From the NCBI GenBank assembly GCA_016710465.1, contig JADJVS010000002.1, positions 124,001 through 188,000 on the forward strand: a stretch of 64,000 nucleotides of DNA, given 5' to 3'. Below, piece after piece: positions 54,814 through 62,839 of this stretch. Positions within the stretch are counted from its first letter, which is position 1. Every line of letters starts with the position of its first letter. The translations under genes were made by a program, and so were the position numbers. Below the pieces are notes generated by a model. That model had not been told where the DNA came from and ran no database searches. It worked only from the letters and a program-made list of their open reading frames with translations. Origin of the DNA: Sulfuritalea sp. GTDB taxonomy: Bacteria > Pseudomonadota > Gammaproteobacteria > Burkholderiales > Rhodocyclaceae.

Positions 54814-55020
54814 ATGCTTGGTGACACTGAGTTCGGTGCCATCCGGATCTGTGCCAGGGCAGTGCGTGTGCTCGATAACGTCAGTTTCCTGACGATGAAC
54901 AAGGAAGATGATGCCGCCGTTGTATTGGCGCGCAATCAGCTTTTGAGCGTCGTCCACGGCAACGGATACCAGATCGAGTACGAAACGTACCGCGTAATCA
55001 AAGCCGACAACCGCAACTAG
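54814..55020 (+). CDS. Small conserved protein of unknown function
   Basis: A 68-residue protein (MLGDTEFGAIRICARAVRVL, then NKEDDAAVVLARNQLLSVVHGNG) ending in basic residues. It starts 2 bases after recT; a GTG two codons upstream would overlap. It is probably co-translated with recT and may assist it. No family is recognised. Confidence 0.6.
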   Translation: MLGDTEFGAIRICARAVRVLDNVSFLTMNKEDDAAVVLARNQLLSVVHGNGYQIEYETYRVIKADNRN

Positions 55021-55057
55021 GCGCAACGAATCACCGCGCTTATTCAAGGAGGCGGCC

Positions 55058-55378
55058 ATGCACAGGGAAGACGGTCTGGTGCGTCAACTTAACCTGGCAG
55101 GCACGGCAGGAAGTGAAGCGAATTTTGATGGCGAGCCCCCATGGACCGAGGATGAGATCCTGCGGCTACATAGCCTCCTGCTGGAAAAATCGCTGCACGA
55201 CCTGTTCGATCTGAGGGTGTCCGCCGCAACGCGGTTAGACATCCTCGATTGGATGCAGGCGCCACGGACGGAGTCGAGCGCATTTGCCTATCGGGCGTGT
55301 TGCCGTCTGTTTGGCCTCGATGCCGAAGAGATTCGGGATCAGGTGCTGCAACGCTACCGGCAACGTTACACCCATTAG
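55058..55378 (+). CDS. Hypothetical helical protein
   Basis: A 106-residue soluble protein rich in helix-forming residues (WTEDEILRLHSLLLEKSLHDLFDLRVSAATRLDILDWMQAP, then AYRACCRLFGLDAEEIRDQVLQRY). AAGGAGG precedes the ATG. It lies between recT and parB and resembles no family I know. It may be part of the maintenance module. Confidence 0.6.
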   Translation: MHREDGLVRQLNLAGTAGSEANFDGEPPWTEDEILRLHSLLLEKSLHDLFDLRVSAATRLDILDWMQAPRTESSAFAYRACCRLFGLDAEEIRDQVLQRYRQRYTH

Positions 55379-55379
55379 C

Positions 55380-55459
55380 TTTTAAGCATTTCAACCCGGG
55401 CGGGACAGTCGCATTCCCGTCCGGGGATGCGGTTGCCTGCTTTTTTTCATGGAGGCATC
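55380..55459 (+). promoter_or_regulatory. Structured 5' leader of parB (short form)
   Basis: After AGCATTTCAACCC, CCCGGGCGGGA (55395-55405) pairs with TCCCGTCCGGG (55415-55425) over 11 bases with one G-T wobble. TGCCT (55434-55438) is complementary to AGGCA (55453-55457) overlapping the ribosome binding site. A run of seven T lies in the loop. Confidence 0.7.
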
Positions 55460-57139
55460 ATGCAACTGCAAGCATCTATCAGGGTCGGGAACATTCTTCC
55501 CGGCCGAAATCCTCGTGGTTATTTCGATCCTGCCGAGATGACGGAGCTGGAAGAGTCCGTCAAATCCAAGGGAGTGCTGCAGGCGATTCTGGTGCGGCCT
55601 CGCGATGCGGGACGCTACGAGATCGTCGCCGGCGAACGTCGCTGGCGTGCGGCAAAGAAGGTGTTCGGGGATGAGTATGAAATCCCGGCACTGGTGCGCG
55701 ACCTGGACGATGGCGAAGCCGACGAGGCGGCGCTGATCGAAAACATCCAGCGTGCCGACATGAGTCCGACCGAAGAAGCCGAAGCGGCAGCCAAGATTCT
55801 TGGCCGCTGTCAGGGGGATCGGGACGAGGCCTCGCGTCGTCTGGGCTGGTCGCGGACCACGCTCGACAAGCGCCTGGCGCTGATGAACTGTTCGGAACGG
55901 GTCCGTCGGGCCTTGTCCGAGCGGCGCATCCAGCTGGGTCACGCCGAGTTGCTGGCCGCGGTCACCCGCGACAAGCAGGATGCCGTGTTGGAGAAGTTGC
56001 TGTCGCAAGCCAGTCTGCCGACGGTCGCCCAGTTTCGCGGGCAACTTGAGCAGATCTCGCGGGGCTTGAGCAGCGCGATCTTCGACAAGGGCGAGTGCAC
56101 GTCGTGTCCCCACAACTCGGGGAACCAGCAGGCACTCTTTGGTGAGGCGATTGCAGCGGGTCATTGCACCCACGGGGCGTGTTTCGATGGCAAGACCGAT
56201 GCGGCGCTGGACGCAAAGAAGGCATCGCTGGCCGACGACTATCCGACCATTCGGATCGTCCGACCCGGCGAGAACTTCACGCTCCTGCGACTGCTGGCGG
56301 AGGGCGATACCGGGGTGGGCGAGGAACAGGCGAAAGCCTGCCGCGCCTGCAAGAACTTCGGTGCCGCGATCTCGGCCGTGCCGGGCAAGCTGGGCAATGT
56401 CTATCCCGACCTGTGCTTCGATGCGAGCTGCAATGCCAAGAAGGTGGCAGCGCGCATCAAGCTGGAAAAGGACAAGGCAACGCCGGCGGAAGGTTCTGCG
56501 AAGACAGCGTCAGGCAAGTCGGCAACCCCTGCCAAGTCACCCGGCAAGGCCGAAGCCAAGTCGGAGGCCAAGGTCCAGGACTCGCAACGGGTCAAGGACT
56601 ACCGGCTGGAAGTCTGGCGCAAGGCGCTGCGTCGGGAGTTGATGGGCAATCGTGACAACAATCTCACGGTACTCATTGCCCTGGCGTTATCAGGCAATGC
56701 CCGCCATATCAGCGATACCAAGCTGGGCAAGGCATTCGCCGCGATCACCAAGCAGGAGTTCACCAGCTTCGTGTTCAAGGCGGACGAGGCGGCACGCCTG
56801 GTTGCGCAGTCGGATGAAGCCGTTCGGGACAAGCTGTTTCTCGGACTGGCGGCATCGGCGGCGGACGGCATCGAGGAGAAGACCCTGGTCCAGATCCTCA
56901 CCTATCTCGAGATCGATCTCGGGCGGCACTGGAAGCTCTGCGAAGAGTTTCTCAAGCTGCTCACCAAGAGCGAAATCGAGGCGATGTGCGACGAGATCGG
57001 CTTGAAGGTCGCCATGGGCGGGGCATTTGCCAAGGCCATGAGCGGCAAGAAGGACGACATCGTCAAGGCGCTGTTGAACGTGGCGGCTTTCCCCTACGAG
57101 GGCAAGGTGCCGCGGTCGATGCGCTTCAACATCGCGTAA
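55460..57139 (+). CDS. PRTRC-system ParB family protein
   Basis: A 559-residue ParB homologue. The N-terminal ParB/Srx-like domain (GRNPRGYFDPAEMTELEESV, YEIVAGERRWRAA, LIENIQRADMSPTEEAEA) is followed by a helix-turn-helix (SRRLGWSRTTLDKRLALM) and a Cys cluster (CTSCPHNSGNQQ...HCTHGACF). The long C-terminal part (400-559) is specific to the PRTRC type. It probably binds centromere-like DNA of the element. No ParA is seen in this window. GGAGG precedes the ATG. Confidence 0.9.
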   Translation: MQLQASIRVGNILPGRNPRGYFDPAEMTELEESVKSKGVLQAILVRPRDAGRYEIVAGERRWRAAKKVFGDEYEIPALVRDLDDGEADEAALIENIQRADMSPTEEAEAAAKILGRCQGDRDEASRRLGWSRTTLDKRLALMNCSERVRRALSERRIQLGHAELLAAVTRDKQDAVLEKLLSQASLPTVAQFRGQLEQISRGLSSAIFDKGECTSCPHNSGNQQALFGEAIAAGHCTHGACFDGKTDAALDAKKASLADDYPTIRIVRPGENFTLLRLLAEGDTGVGEEQAKACRACKNFGAAISAVPGKLGNVYPDLCFDASCNAKKVAARIKLEKDKATPAEGSAKTASGKSATPAKSPGKAEAKSEAKVQDSQRVKDYRLEVWRKALRRELMGNRDNNLTVLIALALSGNARHISDTKLGKAFAAITKQEFTSFVFKADEAARLVAQSDEAVRDKLFLGLAASAADGIEEKTLVQILTYLEIDLGRHWKLCEEFLKLLTKSEIEAMCDEIGLKVAMGGAFAKAMSGKKDDIVKALLNVAAFPYEGKVPRSMRFNIA

Positions 57140-57146
57140 GACAGTT

Positions 57147-57223
57147 TCTTTCCACCCATGCGGGGACCACGTTCCCCGCACGGGGCGTGGTGCGCCTGCA
57201 ATTTTCTCTTTGGAGGTACCACC
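57147..57223 (+). promoter_or_regulatory. Structured 5' leader of PRTRC E (short form)
   Basis: TGCGGGGA (57159-57166) pairs with TCCCCGCA (57173-57180), clamped by CCC/GGG. GTGGT (57187-57191) and CCT (57195-57197) can pair with ACCAC (57218-57222) and AGG (57214-57216), covering the ribosome binding site and the bases before the ATG. Confidence 0.65.
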
Positions 57224-57634
57224 ATGTTTTTTCAGGAACTGAAATCGTTGTTGGACGGCTGCGCAGCACTGGCGGTCACTTTGTCATCGGCCAGGGAAGG
57301 ATTGATCACCGTCACGGTGCGACCCACCCCGAAGGATGCCAAGGATGCCGAGGCGTTGGCGATCCCGCTGGTCCTGACTGGAACGGCGGAGGAGCTGGAT
57401 GCGCAATTCGTCGGATTGCTTCGCAGCTTTGCCGACGAGCATCAATCGCTGGCCGAGCAACTGGAAGCCACCCGCAACATTCTTGAGGCAGCCAAAAAGG
57501 ACGCCAGCAAGAAAGCGGAAGGCGCACTCAGGAAAGGCACGGCCAAGGTAGCGGCGCCAGCTGATGACGATGATGATGAGACCGAGACACCGGCAGCCGC
57601 CGACGTTCCGGTCGAAGACAACCTTTTCGCATGA
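57224..57634 (+). CDS. PRTRC system protein E
   Basis: A 136-residue protein (MFFQELKSLLDGCAALAVTL start, LITVTVRPTPKDAKDAEALAIPLVLTGTAEELDAQF core). An Ala/Lys-rich helix and an acidic tail (DDDDDETETPAAAD) follow. Position next to the PRTRC ParB and the pattern identify it as protein E of this cassette. Function is unknown. TGGAGG precedes the ATG. Confidence 0.85.
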   Translation: MFFQELKSLLDGCAALAVTLSSAREGLITVTVRPTPKDAKDAEALAIPLVLTGTAEELDAQFVGLLRSFADEHQSLAEQLEATRNILEAAKKDASKKAEGALRKGTAKVAAPADDDDDETETPAAADVPVEDNLFA

Positions 57635-57644
57635 GGAGGGCGTC

Positions 57645-58031
57645 ATGACCATTACCGTTCAGAAGCTGCAGCGTTCGTTTGCCTACAACGGCATTGCCTT
57701 GCCCGATCCCGGCTGCGAGTTGTCGCCGGAGCAGGTGCGGGATGTCTATTCCGCGACCTACCCGGAGATCACGACGGCCTCGATCGAGGGGCCGGAGCAG
57801 AAGGGGGATCGGTTGATCTACACCTTCCGGCGTGCGGTCGGCACCAAGGGCAGCCTATCGGCCAATGCACCGCGAACCTCCCGGATCGTGGTGCGGCGGC
57901 GCGATGACGGCCTGAGCTATGTCGAACCGCAATCGGCGGTCGTGACGCCGGTGGAGCGCCTGACTATCGCCTTGGGACGATGGGTCAGGTGGCTCGATCG
58001 GCGTTGGCCTGTTGTCCTCCGCAAGGAGTAG
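57645..58031 (+). CDS. PRTRC system protein C
   Basis: A 128-residue protein whose first 70 residues (RSFAYNGIALPDPGCELSPEQVRDVYSATYPEITTASIEGP) match PRTRC protein C, a small protein with a ubiquitin-like beta-grasp character in this ThiF-containing cassette. The C-terminal extension is basic (RIVVRRRDDGLSY). It starts 10 bases after protein E with GAGGAGGG upstream. Confidence 0.85.
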   Translation: MTITVQKLQRSFAYNGIALPDPGCELSPEQVRDVYSATYPEITTASIEGPEQKGDRLIYTFRRAVGTKGSLSANAPRTSRIVVRRRDDGLSYVEPQSAVVTPVERLTIALGRWVRWLDRRWPVVLRKE

Positions 58032-58034
58032 GCC

Positions 58035-58247
58035 ATGGTGTCGCTCAAGGAACGGCTTCAAGCCGCTGCCGATGGCGACTTCTCGCACTTTGAAGGCGGA
58101 ATCCCTCCCGGGATTCCCGCTTTCGATCACGAGGAGATGAAACGATGCGTACAAGCCTTGCAACGCTTGGTGCTCCGGTCTCAAGCAACCGTGGCCCCCG
58201 GCGATCGCTGTCAGGTGGCCGCTTCCGTCCAGGCCCTGATCCTCTGA
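58035..58247 (+). CDS. Small protein in the PRTRC cassette
   Basis: A 70-residue frame (VSLKERLQAAADGDFSHFEG, then a Cys-containing helical end). It starts 3 bases after protein C with AAGGAG upstream. It overlaps the apparent start of protein F by about 100 bases. It is likely real given spacing and ribosome binding site; function is unknown. Confidence 0.55.
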   Translation: MVSLKERLQAAADGDFSHFEGGIPPGIPAFDHEEMKRCVQALQRLVLRSQATVAPGDRCQVAASVQALIL

Positions 58248-59222
58248 GTCTGCCGCAGTTTGGCAAAGGACTCACGATCAGCCTCAATCCCAGCCTTGAT
58301 GTTCGTCGCTGGGCGATGCTGGCCTTGCGCTGGCTGGAGGTTGGGGAGCTTCCCGAGTCTGCGAGCGGTCTGCCGCCTACGCTGGTGCAACAAGCGTTGG
58401 TTGCGTGGATCAACCGCATGGTGGGGCAGTTGCAGCACATTGCCTTCGAGGCTCATGTCGCGGCATCGCCCAGTGGCATTGGGCTACGGATCGCTGTTTC
58501 CGGATGCCAGTGAGGACGATGACCAGTGGTATTGGGCCATCCAGTCCGAGCAGGTCGAATGGCTGGGCATGAAGGATCGGCTGACCCGGATCGAGACGCA
58601 CTGTCCCGGTTTGGGTGAGACGGCGCTGTATTGGCTGCAACGGGCTTCGGGGCGCACGCTGTATGCCCTGACGCCCCAATCGGCGCGCGATCTGTGCGAA
58701 TACATCCACTGGCAAGGGAGTAGCGACCAAGCCGAATGGCTGGATGAGATGCGTTCGATGGGAATGACCGACGAGGATCTGGGGGATGCAATTTCTCCGG
58801 ATTGGTATGACGGTCATTTCCCGAACTGGGTGCTTCGCGCCAAGCCGGTGCTGGATGAGGAGGCCTTGTCCCGCATCCAGTCCTCCATGCCAGAAGTTGC
58901 GCCGGTAGCCGCCGTGTTGCTCGACATCGAACAATTGATGGCGGATGGCGGGCAGCTTCCCGGCCTGGATGGCATGGAAGTCGAGTGTGTCTATTTCGGG
59001 GCTTACCTGCGATGGGATGCCGATGACCCTATGGATCGGGTGTTCGATGACTTTATCGAATACGCGAACTGCGCCAGCGATGGCTATACCGATCTCTTTG
59101 GCGCCGGCGCGGTACCTCTCGATACCGAGGGGTTCCATGTCTGGCTCCACAAGACCGGCCTGGGGTTGCAGTTGTTGTCGTCACTGGATCGGCTGATCGC
59201 CCTGATCGCCGAACCGCTGTGA
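58145..59222 (+). pseudogene. PRTRC system protein F (apparent frameshift)
   Basis: The N-terminal half (SLPQFGKGLTISLNPSLDVRRW, then LALRWLEVGELPESASGLPP and LVAWINRMVGQLQHIAFEAH) is read in one frame to about 58475. The rest (GYGSLFPDASEDDDQWYWAI, then LTPQSARDLCEYIHWQG and AEPL at the end) is in another. Near 58470-58485, GGCATTGGG suggests one extra G. The joined product would be about 358 residues, consistent with protein F. The N-terminal frame may begin at 58145. It may be a decayed gene or a sequencing error. Confidence 0.75.
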
Positions 59223-59299
59223 GTTCCATTAACCCGGTGCGGGTGATGTCCTGCCCGCCGGGCTCGACACGCCTGCACCATTTCATTAAGGAGGTCGCG
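59223..59299 (+). promoter_or_regulatory. Structured 5' leader of PRTRC B (short form)
   Basis: After ATTAACCC, CCCGGTGCGGG (59233-59243) and CCCGCCGGG (59254-59262) form a hairpin with one bulge. GCCT near 59271 is weakly complementary to AGGT in the ribosome binding site AAGGAGG. Confidence 0.5.
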
Positions 59300-60036
59300 A
59301 TGGCGATCAATGTCAGTACGTTTTCCAGCGAACAGTCGTACCGGCTGACTCATGCCGTCCTGATCTATCAGGATGCGCAGCGCAAGCCGGCGTTCGTGTC
59401 GATTCATGACGTGGGTTCCGACGATGGCAATCGTCCGGTGATTCAAGCAGGGGTTCCGGCCAGCAAGGCGGGACTCATGGCGCTGATGCGGATTCTCGAT
59501 CCGGAAACGATGCTCAAGCCGGCCATCAAGCCGGCGCATGTGCTCGCGGAAGGATCGGGTTTCTTCGTCTGGTACAGCGCTCCACAGGACAGGCAGGTCT
59601 GGTTCGACTGCAAGGAACTCGGTGCGCGAACCGCTCGGGTTCCCTGTCCGGGCTGGTGTTCGTGGTGACCACGAAGGCATGGAAGGTGTTTGCGTTCAAG
59701 GGGCGGCAACGTCCCGATGCCGACACACCGCTGTACGTCGCGCCATTCTTCAACGTCTGGCAAAACGGCACGATCTGTGTCGGCAGTGCCCGCTTGCCGA
59801 AAGGCGATCAGGCACACAACCACCTGGCCTGGGAGGAAGCCTTCTTCCGGTCCTACTTCACGCATCCGAACATCCATACCCCAAGGGGGCTGACCCGTTA
59901 CCGGGCCGGTCCGTTTGCCTTGTGGCGGGATCTGCTGGATGGTCGCCTGAGTCGCTTTCCAACGCGCACGCTCGTTCCGACGGGTTGGACGCTACGGCAA
60001 GCTTTTGAGGCCGCCGTGCTGGAAGGAGACGCGTGA
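59300..60036 (+). pseudogene. PRTRC system protein B (apparent frameshift)
   Basis: The N-terminal half (residues to CKELGARTARVPCPG) is in one frame and the C-terminal half (LVFVVTTKAWKVFAFKGRQR, then WQNGTICVGSARLPKG and TPRGLTRYRAGPFALWRDLL) in another. At about 59648-59652 one G seems to be missing in CCGGGCTG. Repaired, the protein is about 245 residues, matching PRTRC B. The ribosome binding site AAGGAGG lies behind a structured leader. Its stop overlaps the protein A start. Confidence 0.83.
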
Positions 60037-60689
60037 TGGATGCGAGAGATGTCGCCTTGCAACACTCGGCACCTGTCGTGACGGTGCCGCGCTATGGTGG
60101 ATTCACGCCCCTGGCCGAGAATGGTCATCGCTTTCTGGTGACCGGTGACGGACTCTGGCTCGAAGCACGGCGTCCCTGGTTGTACCTGCGGGTGCCGCTG
60201 GTCTGCCAGAAAAGCGTCCCCATGCCGTATGGCTGGGTGGGCCGTGAGCTCTCCCTGACCTTTGGCAAGATTCCTCGCCATCTGGTCATCGAGTTCTACC
60301 GGTTCGCGCTCGATCGTTGCCCGGAAGAGTGTGTGGGATGGATCGTGTGGCATGCCGGCTCCGGCGAGATGCGGCTGGTGTTCCCGACGGAAGAATCGAC
60401 GGGATGCACGCATGTACGTTATCGCCGGCCGCTCCTCGACGACGACGAGCATCTGGTGGTCGACCTGCATTCCCATGGTCGCCTCTCGGCCTTCTTCTCG
60501 ACGCAGGACGATCGGGATGATCGCGGGGAGTTCAAGATTGCTGGCGTGATCGGCAACTGCGATCGCGGGCAATGTTCGACGGCGTTTCGCTTATGCGCCA
60601 ACGGGCTGTTCCTGCCGCTGGCATTCGATGAGACCGGCCTGAACGGCCAGACAGGAGGGAATGATGGCTATCCATCATCTTGTGCCTGA
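60036..60689 (+). CDS. PRTRC system protein A (JAB/JAMM domain)
   Basis: A 217-residue protein. The C-terminal half has a JAMM metalloprotease signature: Glu in PEECVGWIVWH context and HSHGRLSAFFSTQDD (HxHG...SxxD), which would bind zinc and cleave an isopeptide or C-terminal amide. Partnered with a ThiF-like E1 enzyme and protein C, this resembles a minimal ubiquitin-like conjugation/deconjugation set. The ATG shares one base with the stop of B, and the 3' end overlaps thiF. Confidence 0.87.
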   Translation: MDARDVALQHSAPVVTVPRYGGFTPLAENGHRFLVTGDGLWLEARRPWLYLRVPLVCQKSVPMPYGWVGRELSLTFGKIPRHLVIEFYRFALDRCPEECVGWIVWHAGSGEMRLVFPTEESTGCTHVRYRRPLLDDDEHLVVDLHSHGRLSAFFSTQDDRDDRGEFKIAGVIGNCDRGQCSTAFRLCANGLFLPLAFDETGLNGQTGGNDGYPSSCA

Positions 60690-61467
60690 ACTGCTCACGC
60701 GGGAGGTGCGTGTCACCGTCATCGGAGCCGGCGGGTCGGGTTCCCAGATGTTGATGGGACTGGCCCAGCTGCATACGGCCATGCTTGCCTTGGGACACCC
60801 CGGGGGACTGGATGTGACCGTTGTGGACGCCGACCAGGTGTCGGAAGCCAATGTCGGGCGGCAGATGTTTTATCCGTCCGACGTGGGGCTCTCCAAGGCA
60901 TCGGTACTCGTCAATCGCATCAACATGGCGATGGGCACCGGCTGGAAGGCGCAGATGCGGCGTCTCACCGCGGGCGAGAGTTTGCGCACCGATCTGGCGA
61001 TTGGTTGTGTGGACAATCGTCTGGCGCGCAAAGCAATCCTGGAATCGGTGGGACGTGCTGGCGGCGGGTATTGGCTCGATCTGGGCAACCGCTTGCATGA
61101 TGGTCAGGTCATTCTCGGTGTCGTACCGGCGCGTTGGGCCAAGCCCGATGCGAACCGGCTGCCTCATGCCGGCGATCTTCTCCCGGAGATCGTCGATGAG
61201 TCGCAGGAAGCCGAAGATGACACGCCGTCCTGCTCGCTGGCCGATGCCCTCGACAAGCAGTCGCTATTCGTCAATCGCGGGGTCTCGATGTATGCGCTGA
61301 ATCTGCTGTGGGAGTTGTTCCGCTACGGCCAGATCGCCTATCACGGTGTTTTCGTGAATCTCAAAAATGCCCGGACGACACCGCTTCCCGTCGATCCGGC
61401 GGCATGGTCCCGATTCGGCTATCCCAAGCCTGCGCGCAGTCGTAAGCGCAAAGGTCAGGGGCGCTGA
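60664..61467 (+). CDS. PRTRC system ThiF family protein (E1-like adenylyltransferase)
   Basis: A 267-residue ThiF/MoeB/E1-like enzyme with the nucleotide-binding loop VIGAGGSGSQ, then DADQVSEANVGRQMFYPSDVGLSKA (the DxxxVxxxNxxRQ signature). Later, CSLADALDKQSLFVNRGVSM replaces zinc-binding CxxC pairs with isolated Cys. It could adenylate the C terminus of a ubiquitin-like partner. It overlaps protein A by 26 bases. Confidence 0.9.
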   Translation: MAIHHLVPELLTREVRVTVIGAGGSGSQMLMGLAQLHTAMLALGHPGGLDVTVVDADQVSEANVGRQMFYPSDVGLSKASVLVNRINMAMGTGWKAQMRRLTAGESLRTDLAIGCVDNRLARKAILESVGRAGGGYWLDLGNRLHDGQVILGVVPARWAKPDANRLPHAGDLLPEIVDESQEAEDDTPSCSLADALDKQSLFVNRGVSMYALNLLWELFRYGQIAYHGVFVNLKNARTTPLPVDPAAWSRFGYPKPARSRKRKGQGR

Positions 61468-61568
61468 TGGCTGGACCATTTTCCCGGTGCATGCGCGTTT
61501 GCGTGTGCCGGGCTTTCCAGAACGGGTTGCGCATGTCCGTAGCCCGCTGTGGAAAACCCGAGTTTGGC

Positions 61569-61690
61569 CGTTCCCATAGGGGAACGACTGAAAAGCGGTA
61601 GCTGGCCGCTGGAAACAAACAGCATTTCTCAACCCTGTGGGGGCTCGCTCCCGACAGGGTCGCTGCCTCCCGATTTTTACTGGAGGCACC
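61569..61690 (+). promoter_or_regulatory. Structured 5' leader (long form) of the 61691 unit
   Basis: An upstream hairpin CGTTCCC/GGGAACG (61569-61586) is followed by hairpin 1, AGCGG (61594-61598) and CCGCT (61606-61610) around TAGCTGG. The linker GGAAACAAACAGCATTT (61611-61627) follows. Hairpin 2: CCCTGT (61633-61638) and ACAGGG (61654-61659). Anti-SD TGCCTCC (61664-61670) is perfectly complementary to GGAGGCA (61682-61688). Confidence 0.8.
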
Positions 61691-61750
61691 ATGAAGCAAT
61701 ACGAACGAATGCTGCGCGAAGCGATTCGCGTGGCAAGGGGATGGTCATGA
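61691..61750 (+). CDS. 19-residue leader peptide
   Basis: A very short frame, MKQYERMLREAIRVARGWS, with TGGAGG eight bases upstream, ending in a TGATG overlap with the next gene. It follows a long structured leader, so it is likely translated and may couple translation of the downstream gene. It is a predicted amphipathic basic helix with no known homologue that I recognise. Confidence 0.45.
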   Translation: MKQYERMLREAIRVARGWS

Positions 61751-62106
61751 TGTTCGATCGCTATCCCCGCTATGAAGGTTTTCGGGATACCCCGAGAAAG
61801 CGCTCGGCCGTTTTGCGCAAGCAGAAGGCAGAACGCGAGGCCTTGCCGCTTTTCGCGGATCAGGTTGCGGCATTGCAGCCATCGGTGGATGAAGTCATGT
61901 CCCGCCGTGCGCAGCGTGCAGACGTCGTTGAGGTCGAACGGCGCCAATTCACCGCCAAATGGTGGCGAATCGCCCGGCAGACCTATTTCGGTTTGCCGGC
62001 GGAGCAGAAAGCCAAAGTGCAGGTCCGCTGGCATCGCTGGTGGGGGCCGCGCAATTCGAGCTGTCTGCTGTACCTGTGTTCGCAAGCCAAGGCGGAACAG
62101 CTGTAA
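61750..62106 (+). CDS. Hypothetical basic protein
   Basis: A 118-residue protein, arginine-rich (FRDTPRKRSAVLRKQKAERE, RRAQRADVVEVERRQF), ending WHRWWGPRNSSCLLYLCSQAKAE. ATG options lie at 61741, 61747 and 61750; the last overlaps the 19-residue peptide's stop. It could bind nucleic acid. No family is recognised. Confidence 0.6.
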   Translation: MFDRYPRYEGFRDTPRKRSAVLRKQKAEREALPLFADQVAALQPSVDEVMSRRAQRADVVEVERRQFTAKWWRIARQTYFGLPAEQKAKVQVRWHRWWGPRNSSCLLYLCSQAKAEQL

Positions 62107-62192
62107 ATCCATTCGGCCTTACGGCCATCACCCGTCCGGGGACATCGCCCGGAAGGGATGGTGTCTCCGGCATTCATTTCTGGAGGCATCAC
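62107..62192 (+). promoter_or_regulatory. Structured 5' leader (short form)
   Basis: TCCGGG (62135-62140) pairs with CCCGGA (62148-62153), clamped by CCC/GGG. Anti-SD TGTCTCCGG (62162-62170) can form nine pairs including wobbles with CTGGAGGCA (62180-62188), the ribosome binding site. A short GGCC/GGCC dyad lies upstream. Confidence 0.7.
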
Positions 62193-62768
62193 ATGTCGTA
62201 TCGCATCGAGTATGACTGGGTGGCAATTCGTCTGCCCAAGGAACGCATCGAATCCGCCTACGAAGACCATTTCATTCTGGCTTCGCTGGGTGGTGACAAC
62301 AATGTCTATCGGCAGGACGGCAAGCGTCCGCGTCGGTGGTCCTGCATGGCCCTGGGCATGTCCTGGCAGGTCATGCAAACCGTCGTGGAGTTTGCGGCCG
62401 CCTGCGAAGGTGGATCGCTCAAGCCCCACGGTCGCTGGATGAAGCCGGAGGCCTACATCGCTCGCCTGCGGCGGGTGGTGGCGGACGCCGTCTCATTGGA
62501 GGAAGCCAGAAACCGGGGTGTCCGGGTCTCGCTCTGTATCGATATCGACACGCAGAAGATGCGTGACCGCTACGACGCCGAGTGTCTGGCCAAGTTCCGC
62601 GAAAACCGGACCGGGCTGGCTCTCAACGGCAGCGGGGACGGTATCGAGCGCTTCATCCTTTCCATCGACGATGACGCCGACCTGTCGGCATTCGTTCGCT
62701 ATCACTGGCTGAGTGATTCCAAGTCCCTGTGGCGAAAGATCGAAGTTGGCGGGCGCGGCGAAATGTAG
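62193..62768 (+). CDS. Hypothetical element backbone protein
   Basis: A 191-residue soluble protein (SYRIEYDWVAIRLPKERIES, then EDHFILASLGGDNNVY and ALGMSWQVMQTVVEFAAACEGG). No signal or membrane segment is present. It sits just before the large methylase gene, where element-specific conserved hypotheticals are usual. I do not recognise the family. Confidence 0.6.
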   Translation: MSYRIEYDWVAIRLPKERIESAYEDHFILASLGGDNNVYRQDGKRPRRWSCMALGMSWQVMQTVVEFAAACEGGSLKPHGRWMKPEAYIARLRRVVADAVSLEEARNRGVRVSLCIDIDTQKMRDRYDAECLAKFRENRTGLALNGSGDGIERFILSIDDDADLSAFVRYHWLSDSKSLWRKIEVGGRGEM

Positions 62769-62839
62769 GCAGTCGTCTTTGCATCACCCGGTCGGTTGTC
62801 AGGGCTCGCGCCTTCGACATCCGATCCACCAAAGTTTCT

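Noticed and set aside
59641..59660. Programmed -1 frameshifting in PRTRC B
   Set aside because: No X-XXY-YYZ slippery heptamer or strong downstream pseudoknot is evident, and other indels nearby shift in the opposite direction.
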